Shown: positions 21,191 through 31,763 of the stretch, piece after piece
Numbering within the stretch: position 1 is the first letter of the stretch
How the letters are laid out: every line of letters begins with the position of its first letter
Assembly: GCA_963575745.1 (NCBI GenBank)
Contig: CAUYUJ010015749.1
Coordinates: 942,154-1,006,153 of the forward strand
Origin: Prorocentrum cordatum
Lineage: Eukaryota > Sar > Dinophyceae > Prorocentrales > Prorocentraceae
Direction of reading: 5' to 3'
Length of the DNA stretch: 64,000 nt
Program-made: the position numbers and the translations under genes
Notes under the pieces: generated by a model
What the model saw: only the letters and a program-made list of their open reading frames with translations
Told to the model about the DNA's origin: nothing
Database searches by the model: none

Positions 21191-21406
21191 GCCTGGAGAC
21201 GGTCGAGAAAGCGTCCGCGCCCGGGACCAAGGTGGTGGTCAGGAGCACGAACCCTGGAGCGCAGCGGTGCACCCGCACGGTGCTCGCTCCTTCTGTTTGT
21301 GGTTATGTCTCTCGTTGCCTCTCGATGCATGCATGTCTACGTGCATCCATTCATCGAAGTACCCATCGATCTGTAGGTATATATGTACACATGTGTGTGT
21401 GTCGCT

Positions 21407-21622
<216 letters not shown>

Positions 21623-21744
21623 GTCGAGTTCGCGGCCGCATTTTAGTTAGCAGCGAATGACTGATTCTGCTTCCCCTATCTTATGGTTCCGCTTCTCCTT
21701 GTAATCATTCAGGATTCTTCACATATTATGATCCTGACATTATA

Positions 21745-22188
21745 AAGTTGCAGCAGATGCACGGTTCGGGGAGGGCGACCCCCGTCCTAAATGTGTTTCT
21801 CGTTCCAGTACCGCGCAAACTCGTCTCAACAATTTGCCAGAGCTTCGCTGATGGAGGGCGGCCTGCTTTCAACATGTGGACTTCGCCGGAACGCCGCGCA
21901 CATTCGTCTGAAGCATGTGCAGCTTCACGGATGGAGGGCGGCCCCTTTTTCAAAATGCGGTTCTTCGCAGTAGCGTCGCGAACATTCGCCCTACCAGTTT
22001 GCAAGAGTTGCACGATGGAGGGCGGGCCGTTTTCAAAATGCGATTTTCGTTTTAGCGCCGCACAGCTTCGTCCTAACACTTGCAAGAGGTTATCGGATGC
22101 AGGGCGGGCGGTTTCCAAAATATGGTTTCGTTTGGCGCCGCGCATATGCGTCCTCAAAGTGTCCAGCCATGTTAAAAATGTTCATGGC
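21745..22188 (+). repeat. Sat82 array 1 (five ~82-bp units)
   Basis: Anchor CCGCGCACATTCGTC-like at 21811, 21894, about 21975, 22057 and 22138. Each unit carries GGATGGAGGGCGG...TTCAAAATG. The same monomer forms arrays at 51200 (inverted), 54005 and 59870 (inverted). Confidence 0.92.
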
Positions 22189-22385
22189 TGACGTCTCTGG
22201 AATGGTGTTGTGGCACGATCCAGGAATGCCAGGGCGCAACATTCACGTTGATTCTCTGTGTTGAAATCACAGGAATGGTGTTTTGGCAGGATTCAGGATC
22301 GCCAGGACGCAACAGTACTGTAGGCCTTCAGCGTTGAAGTCCCAGGAATTGCGTTTCGGCTCGATTCGGGGCTCCCGTCTTCCAG
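22189..22385 (+). repeat. Sat82 companion repeat (~73-bp units)
   Basis: GGAATGGTGTTNTGGCACGAT-like units at about 22199, 22273 and 22345, containing CCAGGGCGCAACA and TTGAAATC. The same companion follows Sat82 in the same order at 51000-51200 (inverted) and 54510-54660. Confidence 0.85.
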
Positions 22386-22479
22386 CGGGACACTCCCCGC
22401 TGCTGACATAAATTAATGTGTCGGGACCTGCGGGGAGGCAGTTCGGAGGGAGGCGCGGTATTGCAACACCGCTGATGCG

Positions 22480-22640
22480 TCTCGATTTCCCTCGGGCCTT
22501 TTTCCTCCTCGGCCTGCAACGCGCCCTCCCGGAGGAGCTGGCCGCGGCGCCACAGCTCGTCGAGCAGCGCCACATCCGCAGCGTGCCGACCGTGATGCTG
22601 ATCCGAGGCGCGCGACCGGGCCGACAGCAGGGCGCGCAGC
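22480..22640 (-). CDS. Exon-like minus-strand fragment
   Basis: The minus frame reads ...DVALLDELWRRGQLLREGAL followed by QAEEEK, with nearly every third position G or C, unlike the surrounding repeats. It is helical and coiled-coil-like. Ends are undefined (no ATG or stop nearby in frame), so at most this is an exon. No family recognised. Confidence 0.25.
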
Positions 22641-22651
22641 GGAACGCGCAC

Positions 22652-22752
22652 GGCAGGGAGGGGGGGGAGGGGCAAGGGAGCAGAAGGGGAGTGAGGAGGA
22701 GAGGGGGAGGAGGAGGAGGAGGAGGAGGAGGAGGAGGAGGAGGAGGAGGGAG
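22652..22752. repeat. (GGA)n tract
   Basis: GGGGAGGAGG repeats. Confidence 0.95.
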
Positions 22753-22810
22753 AAGGGGGCGACGAGCAGCGGGATCGAAAAAGGAACGAGCGGGGTTGAG
22801 GATCGATTGA

Positions 22811-22966
22811 GAAAAACGCCAGAGACATGAAGCTTTGGCGCTCCGCGCGGACTTCTTGGATCCGCCCTGGGCCACCCCCGGAAACGCCTCCGGCGCAGCC
22901 CCTGGCGCGCTCCGCGCGCCAGGGAGGGGCGGTCCAGCGCAGATCCAGAAAATCAGAATGGCGCCT
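22811..22966 (+). mobile_element. P1 foldback element, copy b (3' arm eroded)
   Basis: Left arm CTTTGGCGCTCCGCGCGGAC, TTCTTGGATCC; centre CTGGCGCGCTCCGCGCGCC; right arm begins GGTCCAGCGCAGATCC and then diverges. Confidence 0.88.
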
Positions 22967-23124
22967 TGGCCCATGGCGCTAGGAATGGTTTGCGCCCTTG
23001 CGCCAGCAAGGGGCACGTGAAAAGCGCTGCCTGGCTGGCGCCTTCTGGGCATCACCCCTGAAGCACCCAGCCAGGACAGGGCGCCGGCGACAGCCGCAAA
23101 AGGGCGGCGAGGGTGGGAAAACTG

Positions 23125-23780
23125 CCGCTCCCATCAGGGAACGTTGCGGCGCAGCCCCTTCCAGGGAGCACCGTCGGCCAGAGGCCCCTCGCAGGGAGCA
23201 TGGCGCGCCAGGCCTCCCTACCAAGGGGAGTTGGCGCGCCAGAGCTCCCTATCAGGGGAGTTGGCGGCGCCGCTCCTATCAGGGAGCATTTAGGCGCAGC
23301 TCCTTTCTAGGAGCATTCTCTGCCAGAGGCCCCTGTCGGGGAGCATGGCCTGCGCGCCAGAACTCCCTATCAGGGGAGTTGGCGTGCCAGAGCTCCTTAT
23401 CAGGGGAGTCGGCGTGCCAGAGCTCCCTATCAGGGGAGTTGGCGGCGCCGCTCCTATCAGGGAGCATTTAGGCGCAGTTCCTTTCTGGGAGCATTCGCTG
23501 CCTGAGGCCCCTTTCAGGGAGCATGGCCTGCGAGCTCCCTATCAGGGGAGTCGGCGCGCCAGAGCTCCCTACCAGGAGAGTTGGCGGCGCCGTTCCCATC
23601 AGGAAGCACACAGGCGCGGCTCCTATCAGGGAGCATGACCGGCCGAGGCTTCAGGGAGCAGGGCGCGCCACGCCAAAGCCCTGGGAGCGTCGCGGCACGG
23701 GCCTCCAATAGCGGGGTACGGCATAGCAGTGGCGCGCCGGGCGCCTTTGCAAAGGAGCACGAGTAGGCGCGCAACACCTG
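23125..23780 (+). repeat. ~33-bp minisatellite with ~178-bp higher-order unit
   Basis: Units such as GCGCCAGAGCTCCC-TATCAGGGGAGTT and GGAGCATTTAGGCGCAG. The block starting GGCGGCGCCGCTCC recurs at 23263, 23441 and 23583. Most units contain the small palindrome CTCCC-TATCA-GGGGAG. Confidence 0.9.
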
Positions 23781-23975
23781 TCTGAGAGTAGCCAAGCCGC
23801 CGCTCCTCCACACCAGGCACGGAGCAGCACCAGAATACTTCCGCCGCTTCCAGCAAACATCCGCCTGCACCGCCTGAGAAACCACCGCCCGCGACGCGGA
23901 CAAAGGCGCGTAAGTAAGGAGGAGGCGAGGTGAGCAACATGGGCCAACACCTGATGATTTTCCTGTTGCAGAAGC

Positions 23976-24046
23976 AAGTTTATGATTCATAGAAATCCGC
24001 GCGGAGCGCTACAAGTTTTTGTGCACGGCATTCTTCCTTCCTCTAG
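23976..24046 (+). mobile_element. P1 half copy (right arm only)
   Basis: AGAAATCCGCGCGGAGCGC, CAAGTTTTTGTG, CACGGCATTCTTCC matches the right arm of P1. The centre and left arm are missing, so it is a truncated or solo-arm copy. Confidence 0.75.
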
Positions 24047-24865
24047 AAAAGGAGGGAGCGGGGGGGAGGAGGAGCGAGAGGACGTGTCAGGCTGGCCAGG
24101 CCGCACGAGTGCGGGCCCCCGCCCATTCCCACCCTCACTCCCGCAGCACAGGAGCCGGTGGCAGCACAGACTGGCTTTGGGATCGGAACGCGCCCCCACC
24201 TGGCGAACGGGCGGCGCTCGCGCGCGGTCCCGCTTCTGACGACTTGTCGGAGGGAAACTACGCGGGCCCCTCAGGGGCGGAAGCGGCAAAACCTCTGATG
24301 AGCGCGGCGAAGACGAAGCATGCGCCGCGCCGAAGCGGCGCTGACAGTTTCACGCGAGCTGCGCGGCTCTTGGGCGAGGACAGCGGCCCCGATGCCATTG
24401 TCGTCCGATTCGGCGAGGGAGCCCCCCCCTCTTGGCCGCCCCCGATACAGTCAAGACACTGAAATTCACCAAGCGCGTTCCAGTCACTACTCGCAAAGTG
24501 CCCACTCGCAAACGTCCGACAAACAGATGCTTGCTTCGATGAGATTTGTCGTGGATCCCCCGCGGCGCAGCCAGGCCACTTGCGAGTACTTACTCTGCGA
24601 GCAGTGGAACGCGCTCGTCGAGAAATTGGGACCACCCGGGGCTCCGGAGGGGCTGCGGTTTGTCGGGCCGTTCCCTCGAGGCCCAGGCCGGGGGAGCCTG
24701 CTCGGAGCCGAGGCTCGCCGCGGCCACAGCCGAGCCCCCCCCCTCGGCCTTGCCTTCCGGCAGGGCGCTGCCCGCTCGAGCCCTGCCCGAGACCTGGGCG
24801 CCCGGCTGCGCACGCCGCGGGGCTACTGCCGGGGCTGGTCCGAGGCCGCCTTCGTGCGGGGACTC
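24047..24865 (+). CDS. Possible exon region, weak
   Basis: Two protein-like plus-strand stretches in different frames: one around SDDLSEGNYAGPSGAEAAK to DAIVVRFGEG (about 24231-24425), another around KQMLASMRFVVDPP to YLLCEQWNALVEKLG (about 24520-24630). No domain is recognised and the frames do not join, so these are at best exon fragments. The remainder is GC-rich spacer. Confidence 0.2.
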
Positions 24866-24994
24866 CCCCTCCCCCTCCTCCTCCCCCTCCTCCCCCTCCT
24901 CCTCCTCCTCCTCCTCCTCCTCCTCCTCCTCCTCCTCCTCCTCCTCCTTTTCCTCCTCCTCCTCCTCCTCCTCCTCCTCCTTTTCCTCCTCGTG
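24866..24994. repeat. (CTC)n tract
   Basis: CCTCCTC repeats with CTTTTCC interruptions, flanked by CGTGAGGTCCTTCACGAGGA, a small palindrome. Confidence 0.95.
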
Positions 24995-25127
24995 AGGTCC
25001 TTCACGAGGAGGAGACCTCCTCAGCGTTCCGCCCTTGCCCGGCCGCAGCGGCTGCCCTGGGGCACACTCTGGCTGGGACCTCCGGGACGAATCCAGCTAC
25101 GCGTACGATGGGACCGAGCTGTGAGAT

Positions 25128-25283
25128 CGAGGTCGGCTCCGGAGGGTATCCTGATGTTTTTCGTGTTTGTTGGACGGTCTTGTGCGTCGGGGGGGGGTAC
25201 CCTGATGGTTGGGGGTGTTCTGGCTGGCGGAGGGTCTGATGCTCTCGAGGGATGTTCTTCTGTCCTGGGTCCGGCTGTACGCG
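25128..25283 (+). repeat. Dispersed repeat R-A, copy 2
   Basis: GATCGAGGTCGG, GGAGGGTATCCTGATG, TTTTTCGTGTTTG, GGGTACCCTGATG, GGAGGGTCTGATGCTC and GAGGGATG in the same order as at 7133. Confidence 0.75.
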
Positions 25284-25965
25284 TAAGAGTGATCCTTCGT
25301 CGGACGGGACTAGGACGCGGATAAGTCCGTTCAAGAGCGTTTCGGAACGCTCTGAGAGGACCGTTGCGCCAGATACATCCTCCAGAGCCGGCGGATCTCA
25401 GGGATTCTGGATTTATCCTCACCCGAATTTGTCCTGGGTTCGCTTTCGTTCGCCGGAGTGACCTTTTCATGACACCCCGCCACCATCAACCAGAAAGGTA
25501 GGTGAGCGAAAAAACGATGGCCGAAAACGTGCCCGAAGTTGTTACCGAAAACGTAGTGTGACAGAAATTGTCACCGAAATTTTAAATCGTCTGAGCTCCG
25601 ATGCAAATATTTTGGTCACATTCGGGCGCGGTCGGAAAATTTCGGGCGCCTGTCTCGGCCACATTCGGGCAGATTTTCGGGCACAGTTTCGGTCACGACG
25701 CCTCCCTGACAGAGACGAGGCTGCGTGAACTGTTGGTGCGGGCCCACGGGGGTGCCGCCAGCATTGACTGGTGACTTCGGGGCTCAAGAGACGGAGGTTA
25801 GGGAAGACGAAACTCAAGAAAACGTGGGAAAATAAGGAATCTTGGGATTTGTGTGTGTCTATTTGTTTGTGTGTCTCTGGGCCCCGTCCCGTTAAAGAAG
25901 CTGCCTTCTCAGAAGCCCGTCCGCCTTCGTGGAGGGCCGCCCCCCAGCGTTGACACCTTAGGGCA
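25284..25965. other. Spacer with short degenerate motifs
   Basis: At about 25500-25710 the motifs CCGAAA(A)CGT, TTCGGGC and GGTCAC recur irregularly. No gene seen. Confidence 0.4.
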
Positions 25966-26127
25966 ACAAAATCTATACATATCCACTGCTCCCTGGCCAC
26001 GCCCATCCTGAACCCGCCAGCGGTTTATACGCCACGCTCCCCTGGCTTGGCCAGGAGGGCGTATACACAGCTGCTGGGTTCAGGATGGGCCTGGCCTGGG
26101 AGCAGAGGATACGTATAGATCTCGTCA
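25966..26127 (+). mobile_element. P5 palindromic element, copy a
   Basis: Long imperfect palindrome. Outer arms ATCTATACATATCC / GGATACGTATAGAT, then CCATCCTGAACCC / GGGTTCAGGATGG, then TATACGCC / GGCGTATA around CCCCTGG-CTTGG-CCAGGAGGG. The core recurs at 28290 and 28558. Confidence 0.88.
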
Positions 26128-26167
26128 CCCTACACCTGGGGCATCGATCGAGGAGGTCCCCCGGAAG

Positions 26168-26374
26168 ACGAAAGTTCGGCATGAGCATGGACCTTCGGGG
26201 GCCCGCACGGGTTTCTTGGATCGGCGCCGGGCCCTCCGCTCCCCTGGCGCGCGGAGCGTACCAGCGTCGGCGCCAGAGGCACCGACAGGGGAGTCTAGCG
26301 CCGACTCACGCAGGAAATCCGCACGGACCTCGAACATGTTCTGCGTGTGGCGCTCTTTCTTCGTCGATCTCTCC
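26168..26374 (-). mobile_element. P1 foldback element, copy c (inverted)
   Basis: Arms GACGAAAG...TTCTTGGATCGGCGCCGGGCC and AGCGCCGACT...GGAAATCCGCACGGACCTCG. The central CTGGCGCGCGGAGC reads opposite to the other copies, so the element is inverted. Confidence 0.8.
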
Positions 26375-26415
26375 GCCTCCTCCAACCTCGGCGGCAGGCG
26401 ATGGGGGGGAGACGA

Positions 26416-26570
26416 GAAGGAGAAGTTCTTCTCAGAAGGCGGCGGGACTTCTCAGAACCATTCGCACCTTGTGAGAAGTGGTCTGCGTCTTCGGGAAAGG
26501 CACAGAAAACTTCTCAGAGGGCCGGGGGACTCCCGAGCCTTCTGGGAAGGCCCGCCCCTTCTCATGGCCC
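26416..26570 (+). mobile_element. P3 inverted-repeat element, copy a
   Basis: Left end GAGAAG...TTCTCAGAAGGCGGCGGGA, right end GACTCCCGAGCCTTCTGGGA...CCTTCTC. ACTTCTCAGA is repeated inside. Second copy at 45829. Confidence 0.8.
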
Positions 26571-26639
26571 CCCCCCCCCAGGCGCGCCGCCGACAATCCC
26601 CCTCCTCCTCTTCCTCTTCTGATGCCTCTGGGTGACCAT

Positions 26640-26837
26640 GAAGAGGAGGAGGAGGAGGAGGAGGAGGAGGAAAAGGAGGAGGAGGAGGAGGAGGAGGAGG
26701 AGGGGTTGAAGCAGGAGGAGGAGGAGAAGAGGAGGAAGTGGGGGAGGAGGAGGAGGAGGAGGAGGAGGAGGAGGAGGAAGAGGAGGAGGAGGAGGAGGAG
26801 GAGGAGGAGGAGGAAAAGGAGGAGGAGGAGGCGAAAG
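26640..26837. repeat. (GGA)n tract
   Basis: GAGGAGGAGG repeat with AAAGG and GCAGG interruptions. Confidence 0.95.
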
Positions 26838-26906
26838 GAGAAGGACGGCCACGGCGACCGCGACGACGATGGCGACCACCGTCCAGACCCTCGACGTCAT
26901 GATTTT

Positions 26907-26960
26907 TTCACACACACACACACACACCCACACACACTCACACACGCACACACACACAAT
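26907..26960. repeat. (CA)n microsatellite
   Basis: CACACA with CCCAC and CTCAC interruptions. Confidence 0.95.
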
Positions 26961-27123
26961 GTCGACCCTCAGAAGTCTCGACCCATTTCCGGGGACCGGC
27001 GTGTCATCCCGAGTCAGTTTTTGACCGTCCTCGGGCCTGGCGAGGGCCCACGGAGGCCGAAAACGTCAAAGCATTGTCCATCGTGATGTTTTCACGACGC
27101 GAGCATGTCTGGGACGATATCGA

Positions 27124-27177
27124 CCACCACGACGACAGCGACCACGACGACCACGACGACGACGACGACCACTTCGA

Positions 27178-27242
<65 letters not shown>

Positions 27243-27243
27243 T
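27124..27243. repeat. (GAC)n microsatellite
   Basis: GACGACGAC repeats with CCACGAC variants, giving an Asp polymer in one frame. Confidence 0.95.
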
Positions 27244-27282
27244 TCGTGCCTGCCCGCGGTAGGCGGTAAGGTCGAGCGTAGG

Positions 27283-27358
27283 GTGGACGGCGCCGACGTG
27301 GCGGACCTGGATCGGCTGCTGCGCGACGCGGGGGAGCTGCTAGAGGCGGAGGCCTCTC
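27283..27358 (+). CDS. Exon-like fragment before a GGA tract
   Basis: The plus frame reads VDGADVADLDRLLRDAGELL followed by EAEASQ, with GC-saturated third positions, then dissolves into a GGA-encoded Gly tract. Helical and acidic; unknown function; ends undefined. Confidence 0.22.
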
Positions 27359-27360
27359 AG

Positions 27361-27600
27361 CGGGGGGGGCGAGGAGGAGGAGGAGGAGGAGGAGGAGGAG
27401 TCGGAGGAGGAGGAGGAGGAGGAGGAGGAGGGGGAGGGGGTTATGGAGGAGGAGAAGCTGGAGGAGGAGGAGCGGGAGGAGGAAGTGGGGCAGGAGGAGG
27501 AGGAGGCGGAAAAGGAAGAGGAGAAGGGGGAGGAGAAGGAGGAGGAGGAGGGGGAGGAGGAACAGGAGGAGAAGGAGGAGGAGGAGGGGGCAGCAGAGGA
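27361..27600. repeat. (GGA)n tract
   Basis: GGAGGAGGAG with GGCGG and GGAAGA interruptions. Confidence 0.95.
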
Positions 27601-27837
27601 GCAGACGGGGTTCCCTTGCTGGTGCCACTCTCTTCGAGCGCTGCAGGGACCGGATGGGAGCCTGCAGGCCAGGAAGAGGCGGGCAGAGGCAGGCGGAGGA
27701 GGACCCAGGAGGAGGACGAGCAGCGGCCGTTGTTGACGACGACGACGTCGGGGTTTCGAGGGCCTGCAGAAACTTCCGAAGCCATTCGAAGACCTCCCAA
27801 AGCCGTCGACGTCGCCGCCGTCGTCGACGACGACAAC

Positions 27838-27956
<119 letters not shown>

Positions 27957-28079
27957 CTGCGACGGCCACGGCCACGGCCACGGCCACGACGACCACGACG
28001 ACCACGACCACGACCTCGACGCCGACGACCATGGCGACGACCACGACCGCGACGACGACGCCGCCGCCCCGGAGGCCGG

Positions 28080-28212
28080 CGGCGAGGCCTCCCCGGCCGC
28101 GCTGCTGGCGGCCGCGGAGGACCTCGAGAGGCGCGGCGAGGGCCCCGAGAGGCCCCGCGCGCCGCACGGCGCGCCGCGCCCGGGGCCGCGCGCCGAAGCT
28201 CTGCGAGCGTGG
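28080..28212 (+). CDS. Exon-like Ala/Glu-rich fragment
   Basis: The plus frame has GC-saturated third positions (EASPAALLAAAEDLERRGEG...) and ends with TGA at 28213. Compositional bias makes this uncertain; unknown function. Confidence 0.18.
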
Positions 28213-28224
28213 TGACATCAGCCG

Positions 28225-28325
28225 GCAGAGGCGGCTGCACACCACCGTGCCAGGCCGGGGCCATCTTGGGCCCCGGGATGGCGTGCATAGCCTCCTGGCC
28301 TCGGCCAGGAGGGCGTATACACCAT
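28225..28325 (+). mobile_element. P5 element, copy b
   Basis: Contains GCACACCACCGTGCCAGGCC and AGCCTCCTGG-CCTCGG-CCAGGAGGGCGTATACACC, the P5 palindromic core. Confidence 0.8.
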
Positions 28326-28327
28326 CA

Positions 28328-28553
28328 GAGCCCCGAATCATCAGGGGTAACTCGGGTCAGGGATAACTCGGGTTCGTTTCTCGGGAATCCAAACCCGAGT
28401 TACCCCGGACCCGAGTTACCCCGGATAACTCGGGCGTCCAGAGCCCCGAATCATCAGGGGTAACTCGGGTCAGGGCTAACTCGGGTTCCTTTCTCGGGAA
28501 TCCAAACCCGAGTTACCCCGGACCCGAGTTATCCCGGATAACTCGGGCGCCCA
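28328..28553 (+). repeat. Tandem pair of 113-bp hairpin units
   Basis: GAGCCCCGAATCATCAGGGG starts at 28328 and 28441. Each unit pairs TAACTCGGGTT with AACCCGAGTTA across TTTCTCGGGAATCC, so each can form a strong stem-loop. The pair lies between two P5 cores. Confidence 0.92.
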
Positions 28554-28650
28554 ATGTATAGCCTCCTGGACTCGGCCAGGAGGGCGTATACACCATGCCA
28601 GGGCCAGGCTGGCCCTGGCTTGGCCCGGTGGTGGTGTACAGATGGCCTCC
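28554..28650 (+). mobile_element. P5 element, copy c
   Basis: GTATAGCCTCCTGG-ACTCGG-CCAGGAGGGCGTATACACC, then a second palindrome around GCCAGGGCCAGGCTGGCCCTGG. Confidence 0.8.
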
Positions 28651-28744
28651 GCGTAACAGAAATCGCGACGGACGGGTTGTGGCCCTGGGGGTCCTCGCCG
28701 GGCTCCAGGGCCGTCAGCAAAAACGACTCGGGGTCGGCCTCTGG

Positions 28745-28880
28745 CTCGAGGCCTCCCAGACGGGGTCCGAGCAGATTTGGGGTCGGAGGGTCGCGGCGCA
28801 TCGCCGAGGCATCGGCGATGCGGCTCGATGTGGAGGCCGAGGTTCTCCACGCCAGCTGCGCCGACGCATCGCCGATATCA
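28745..28880 (+). repeat. P9 palindrome-rich dispersed repeat, copy 1
   Basis: GAGGCCTCCCAGACGGGGTC, GGGGTCGGAGGGTCGCG, GCATCGCCGATGC-like palindromes and GGCTCGATG, matching 49618-49785. Confidence 0.8.
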
Positions 28881-29040
28881 CCGAGGAGTCGCGCGCCGTG
28901 CGAGGCCCGGCGCGCCCGCGCTGGGCGCCGGAGCTCTTCGAGGGTTGTGGAAAGAGCACGACGGGCGGTGTTTGTCCCGAGTGGCGTTGTGCTAAAGGGT
29001 TCTCACAGTGTCAACCTCGGGTGTTGCTAGAAGTGCCCCT

Positions 29041-29133
29041 GGCCCAAGGTGCCCCCAGGATTTCCAGGGAGGCCCCCACGGCCTCGAGAGCCCCCCTCAC
29101 GAGGCCCAGGGGGCCCCAGGGACACCTTGGGCC
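29041..29133. repeat. 93-bp foldback GGCCCAAGGTG...CACCTTGGGCC
   Basis: Perfect 11-bp outer arms with further pairing of CCCCCAGG and CCTGGGG-type blocks. Single copy here. Confidence 0.7.
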
Positions 29134-29294
29134 AGAGGAACCTTCAGCACCCCCCGAGAAGACAGGACCGCATAGGAGTCCTACATGGGGGGACGGGCAG
29201 CGCGTGCCGGCCGGGTGTTGACGGCTGTTTCGCTTGAGACTGCCTCACAGCTTATACAGGCACCGTGTTCTCGCCTCAATGCCGGCTCCATTTC

Positions 29295-29450
29295 TGCAGA
29301 ATGAGGAGGAGGAGGGAGGAGAAGGAGGAGGAGGATCCAGGAAGAGAATCGAGGAGGACGATGATCGAGGGTGGGACCCGAGGATCGAGGAGGAGATTCG
29401 ATGACCGAGGGGGAGGATCGAGGGTCGAGGAGGATCGACGACGAGGGTAT
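29295..29450 (+). repeat. GAGGATCGAGG minisatellite
   Basis: GGATCGAGG/GACGATCGAGG units of about 10-18 bp mixed with GGA. Confidence 0.75.
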
Positions 29451-29510
29451 TTTTCTTGACATCAACCGTCTGAGACAACGCGTGGGTTCGAAACACGAGC
29501 TATTGACGTG

Positions 29511-29540
29511 GAGGAGGAGGAGGAGGAGGAAGAGGATGGT
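29511..29540. repeat. Short (GGA)n tract
   Basis: GGAGGAGGAGG before the exon-like segment. Confidence 0.85.
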
Positions 29541-29569
29541 GCCCGGGCGGAGACGGCGGGGCCAGGGGG

Positions 29570-29690
29570 CCGGCCGGCCGCCGCCTGCAGGGTTGCTCCG
29601 CTGTACGAGCGGCTGCTGGGCGACGGCGCCGACCCCGCCTTCGGCTTCCGGGCGCGGCTCGGGCTGCCCGGCTCGGGACCAAAAGGGGGA
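29570..29690 (+). CDS. Exon-like fragment
   Basis: The plus frame reads APLYERLLGDGADPAFGFRA then RLGLPGSG, with all third positions G or C. It sits between GGA and TCC tracts. Resembles a real exon by codon use; unknown function; ends undefined. Confidence 0.25.
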
Positions 29691-29703
29691 GGGGCACATG
29701 TTT

Positions 29704-29795
29704 CGTCCTCCTCCTCATCCTACTTTCTCCTTCCTCCTCCTCCTCCTTTTCCTTTTCCTCTTTTTCCTCCTCCTCCTCCTCCTCCTCCCCCTCCA
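29704..29795. repeat. (CTC)n tract
   Basis: CTCCTCCTC with TTTTCC interruptions. Confidence 0.9.
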
Positions 29796-29932
29796 GCCCA
29801 TTTCAGAATGTCAAGAAACATAAACGGGCCCCCCTCACACACTTCAGGGTATCGTACATATCACTGCAATTATGATGGGAGCAGGAGGGCCGTGCGCCGC
29901 CAGATGTTGGTGGTAACCACGGCTACGCGGAC

Positions 29933-30910
29933 ATGCGCAGCACCTTCATCGGCCATAACCCTTGCTCGTTGATTCGGACACGACGATTGGCAGAGATTGC
30001 TATTTCGATGCGCAGTGCGTCATTTATTGCACTCACTGGGACACGACCACGAGCTGCACCTATTTCAGCTGTTTGGTTTCACACGCAGGGCACTCATCAT
30101 TTCATACATGTTGGATGGGGCCATGGCCCCTTTACTCATCGCAGCGCTGGAGTCTCTATTGGTACCCATACTCGACACGTCATCCCTGGTACTATATTCC
30201 AGACGTCGGCGCCGCCCCCCATAGCTGCGGGTCGTGGTGGACTTGCTCGGATATGCAACGCTTCTCTCGACATTACGTTCATTGCTGTATAGATTCCTCC
30301 GCCAGCTGTTGGACGGGTATACGGCGCTTGGAAGAAAAGTGTCGACACGCTCTTGATTTGGATGAACGACGAACTTGCTGCCCTACCGTGTCGTTCGACT
30401 CCTCTTTTGTACACTGATCTGAATGACTCCTTCAGTGCTGATGACGTTGCTGACTACACGGCTATTGGATCTCTTGTGCAACATAGGATGGGATATGTTG
30501 GCCGTGCCTTTCGTGAAATACTGCAGCGTCACCATCTGTGCTGCCCTGACACTTTTGCGCATATGGCACCGTCTCATCATGGACTGGCGAATGCATCTTC
30601 TTGGGTGGATCACGTTGCTATTCCTGCTGGATTTCGTGGACGTATGACGAAATGCTTGACTATGACCAGACTTGCGCGCCAACTCCAACTGCATCCTGGT
30701 AGTAGCCATATGCTCGACCATGCACCGCTACTGCTGCAAGTGGAACGTTCACTGCCCTCGATGTCTCCACGGCAATGTGTGCGATGGAATGAAGATTTAC
30801 TCGCAATTGCTGTACAGACGCTTGGTTTTCGTGAGCAGTTCCTTGCTGAAGTGGACAAGCAACTACATCGAGTTGAGCCTTCGGTTTTGGGTATCTCGAG
30901 GCCCCCATGA
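29933..30910 (+). pseudogene. LINE-A APE-type endonuclease domain, one nonsense codon
   Basis: One plus frame carries a complete APE-type endonuclease of a non-LTR retrotransposon; it would nick target DNA to prime reverse transcription. In order: HNPCSLIRTRRLAEIA, HHFIHVGWGHGPF, THRSAGVSIG, a GR-containing loop, then the region that reads IAV-stop-IPPP, YTDLND (Asp at 30416 and the Asn), the strand VDHVAIP (Asp at 30608), and LDHAPLLL (His at 30719). The putative catalytic Asp, Asn, Asp and His are all present. The frame is otherwise open for about 325 codons. The single defect is TAG at 30290-30292, where an aromatic residue precedes PP in relatives. Coding continues in another frame from 30907. 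No reverse transcriptase follows, so the element is 3'-truncated. Confidence 0.82.
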
Positions 30911-31308
30911 TCGAGCGTGGCTATCACGAAAGATGCAACGCTATAGTTCCCGCTGCTGAGAAATACCTCGCTAAATCTCAGGTTTCGCCTGACGAGGCCA
31001 CTACCAGACTGCGACGGGATGTTCGACAGCCTATCTATCTCCGCGGACGCCTTCGCCAACGGAGCCTACCTCGTCAACGCCGCGAGTGCCAGATTCGGGA
31101 TCTCTCTGCTCGACTTAGAGGACACGCGCGAAAACGGCTGCGACAACTTAGAGCTACGTGGACCAAAGACTTGGCTGAGGCGCGGAAGCGACGGCAATTG
31201 GCAACAGCGCAGTTTGCGTCTCGCCGACTGGCTGGCACGGGATTTGGGCCCCGAAAGCGCGCGCGCAACGCTGTTCGGAAGAAGGCCCCTTGCATGCAGG
31301 ACCTGACG
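30907..31308 (+). pseudogene. LINE-A linker after the endonuclease
   Basis: A very basic frame beginning MIERGYHERCNAIVPAAEKY and containing TWTKDLAEARKRRQ then LAGTGFGPRKR. The Ala-Arg-rich helix plus a (L)AGTG(F/L)GP(R/K)(K/R)R motif resembles the segment between endonuclease and reverse transcriptase in dinoflagellate LINEs. It is one frame off from the endonuclease, so a frameshift lies near 30900. It ends in a CT microsatellite where the reverse transcriptase should begin. Confidence 0.6.
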
Positions 31309-31312
31309 AACG

Positions 31313-31578
<266 letters not shown>

Positions 31579-31712
31579 CCCCGCTGGTGCGCGCGGCGGT
31601 TTAGGCGCCATTGCTGTCGACCCTGTGGACCTGGAGACTCGACGGGGTGCGACGCGACCGGGGGGATCACTGACCTTGACACCTGCAAGGCTAGAGGTGC
31701 TCGTGATTTTGA

Positions 31713-31761
<49 letters not shown>
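31713..31761. repeat. (CT)n microsatellite
   Basis: About 24 CT units. Confidence 0.97.

Positions 31762-31763
<2 letters not shown>

Noticed and set aside
25785-25800. GGGGCTCAAGAG as a DinoSL end
   Set aside because: Only eight bases agree with the leader and nothing upstream matches.
28205-29233. A 200-codon frame through 28595-29221 as a gene
   Set aside because: It crosses the P5 and P9 repeats and a foldback, so it is chance openness of GC-rich repeats.
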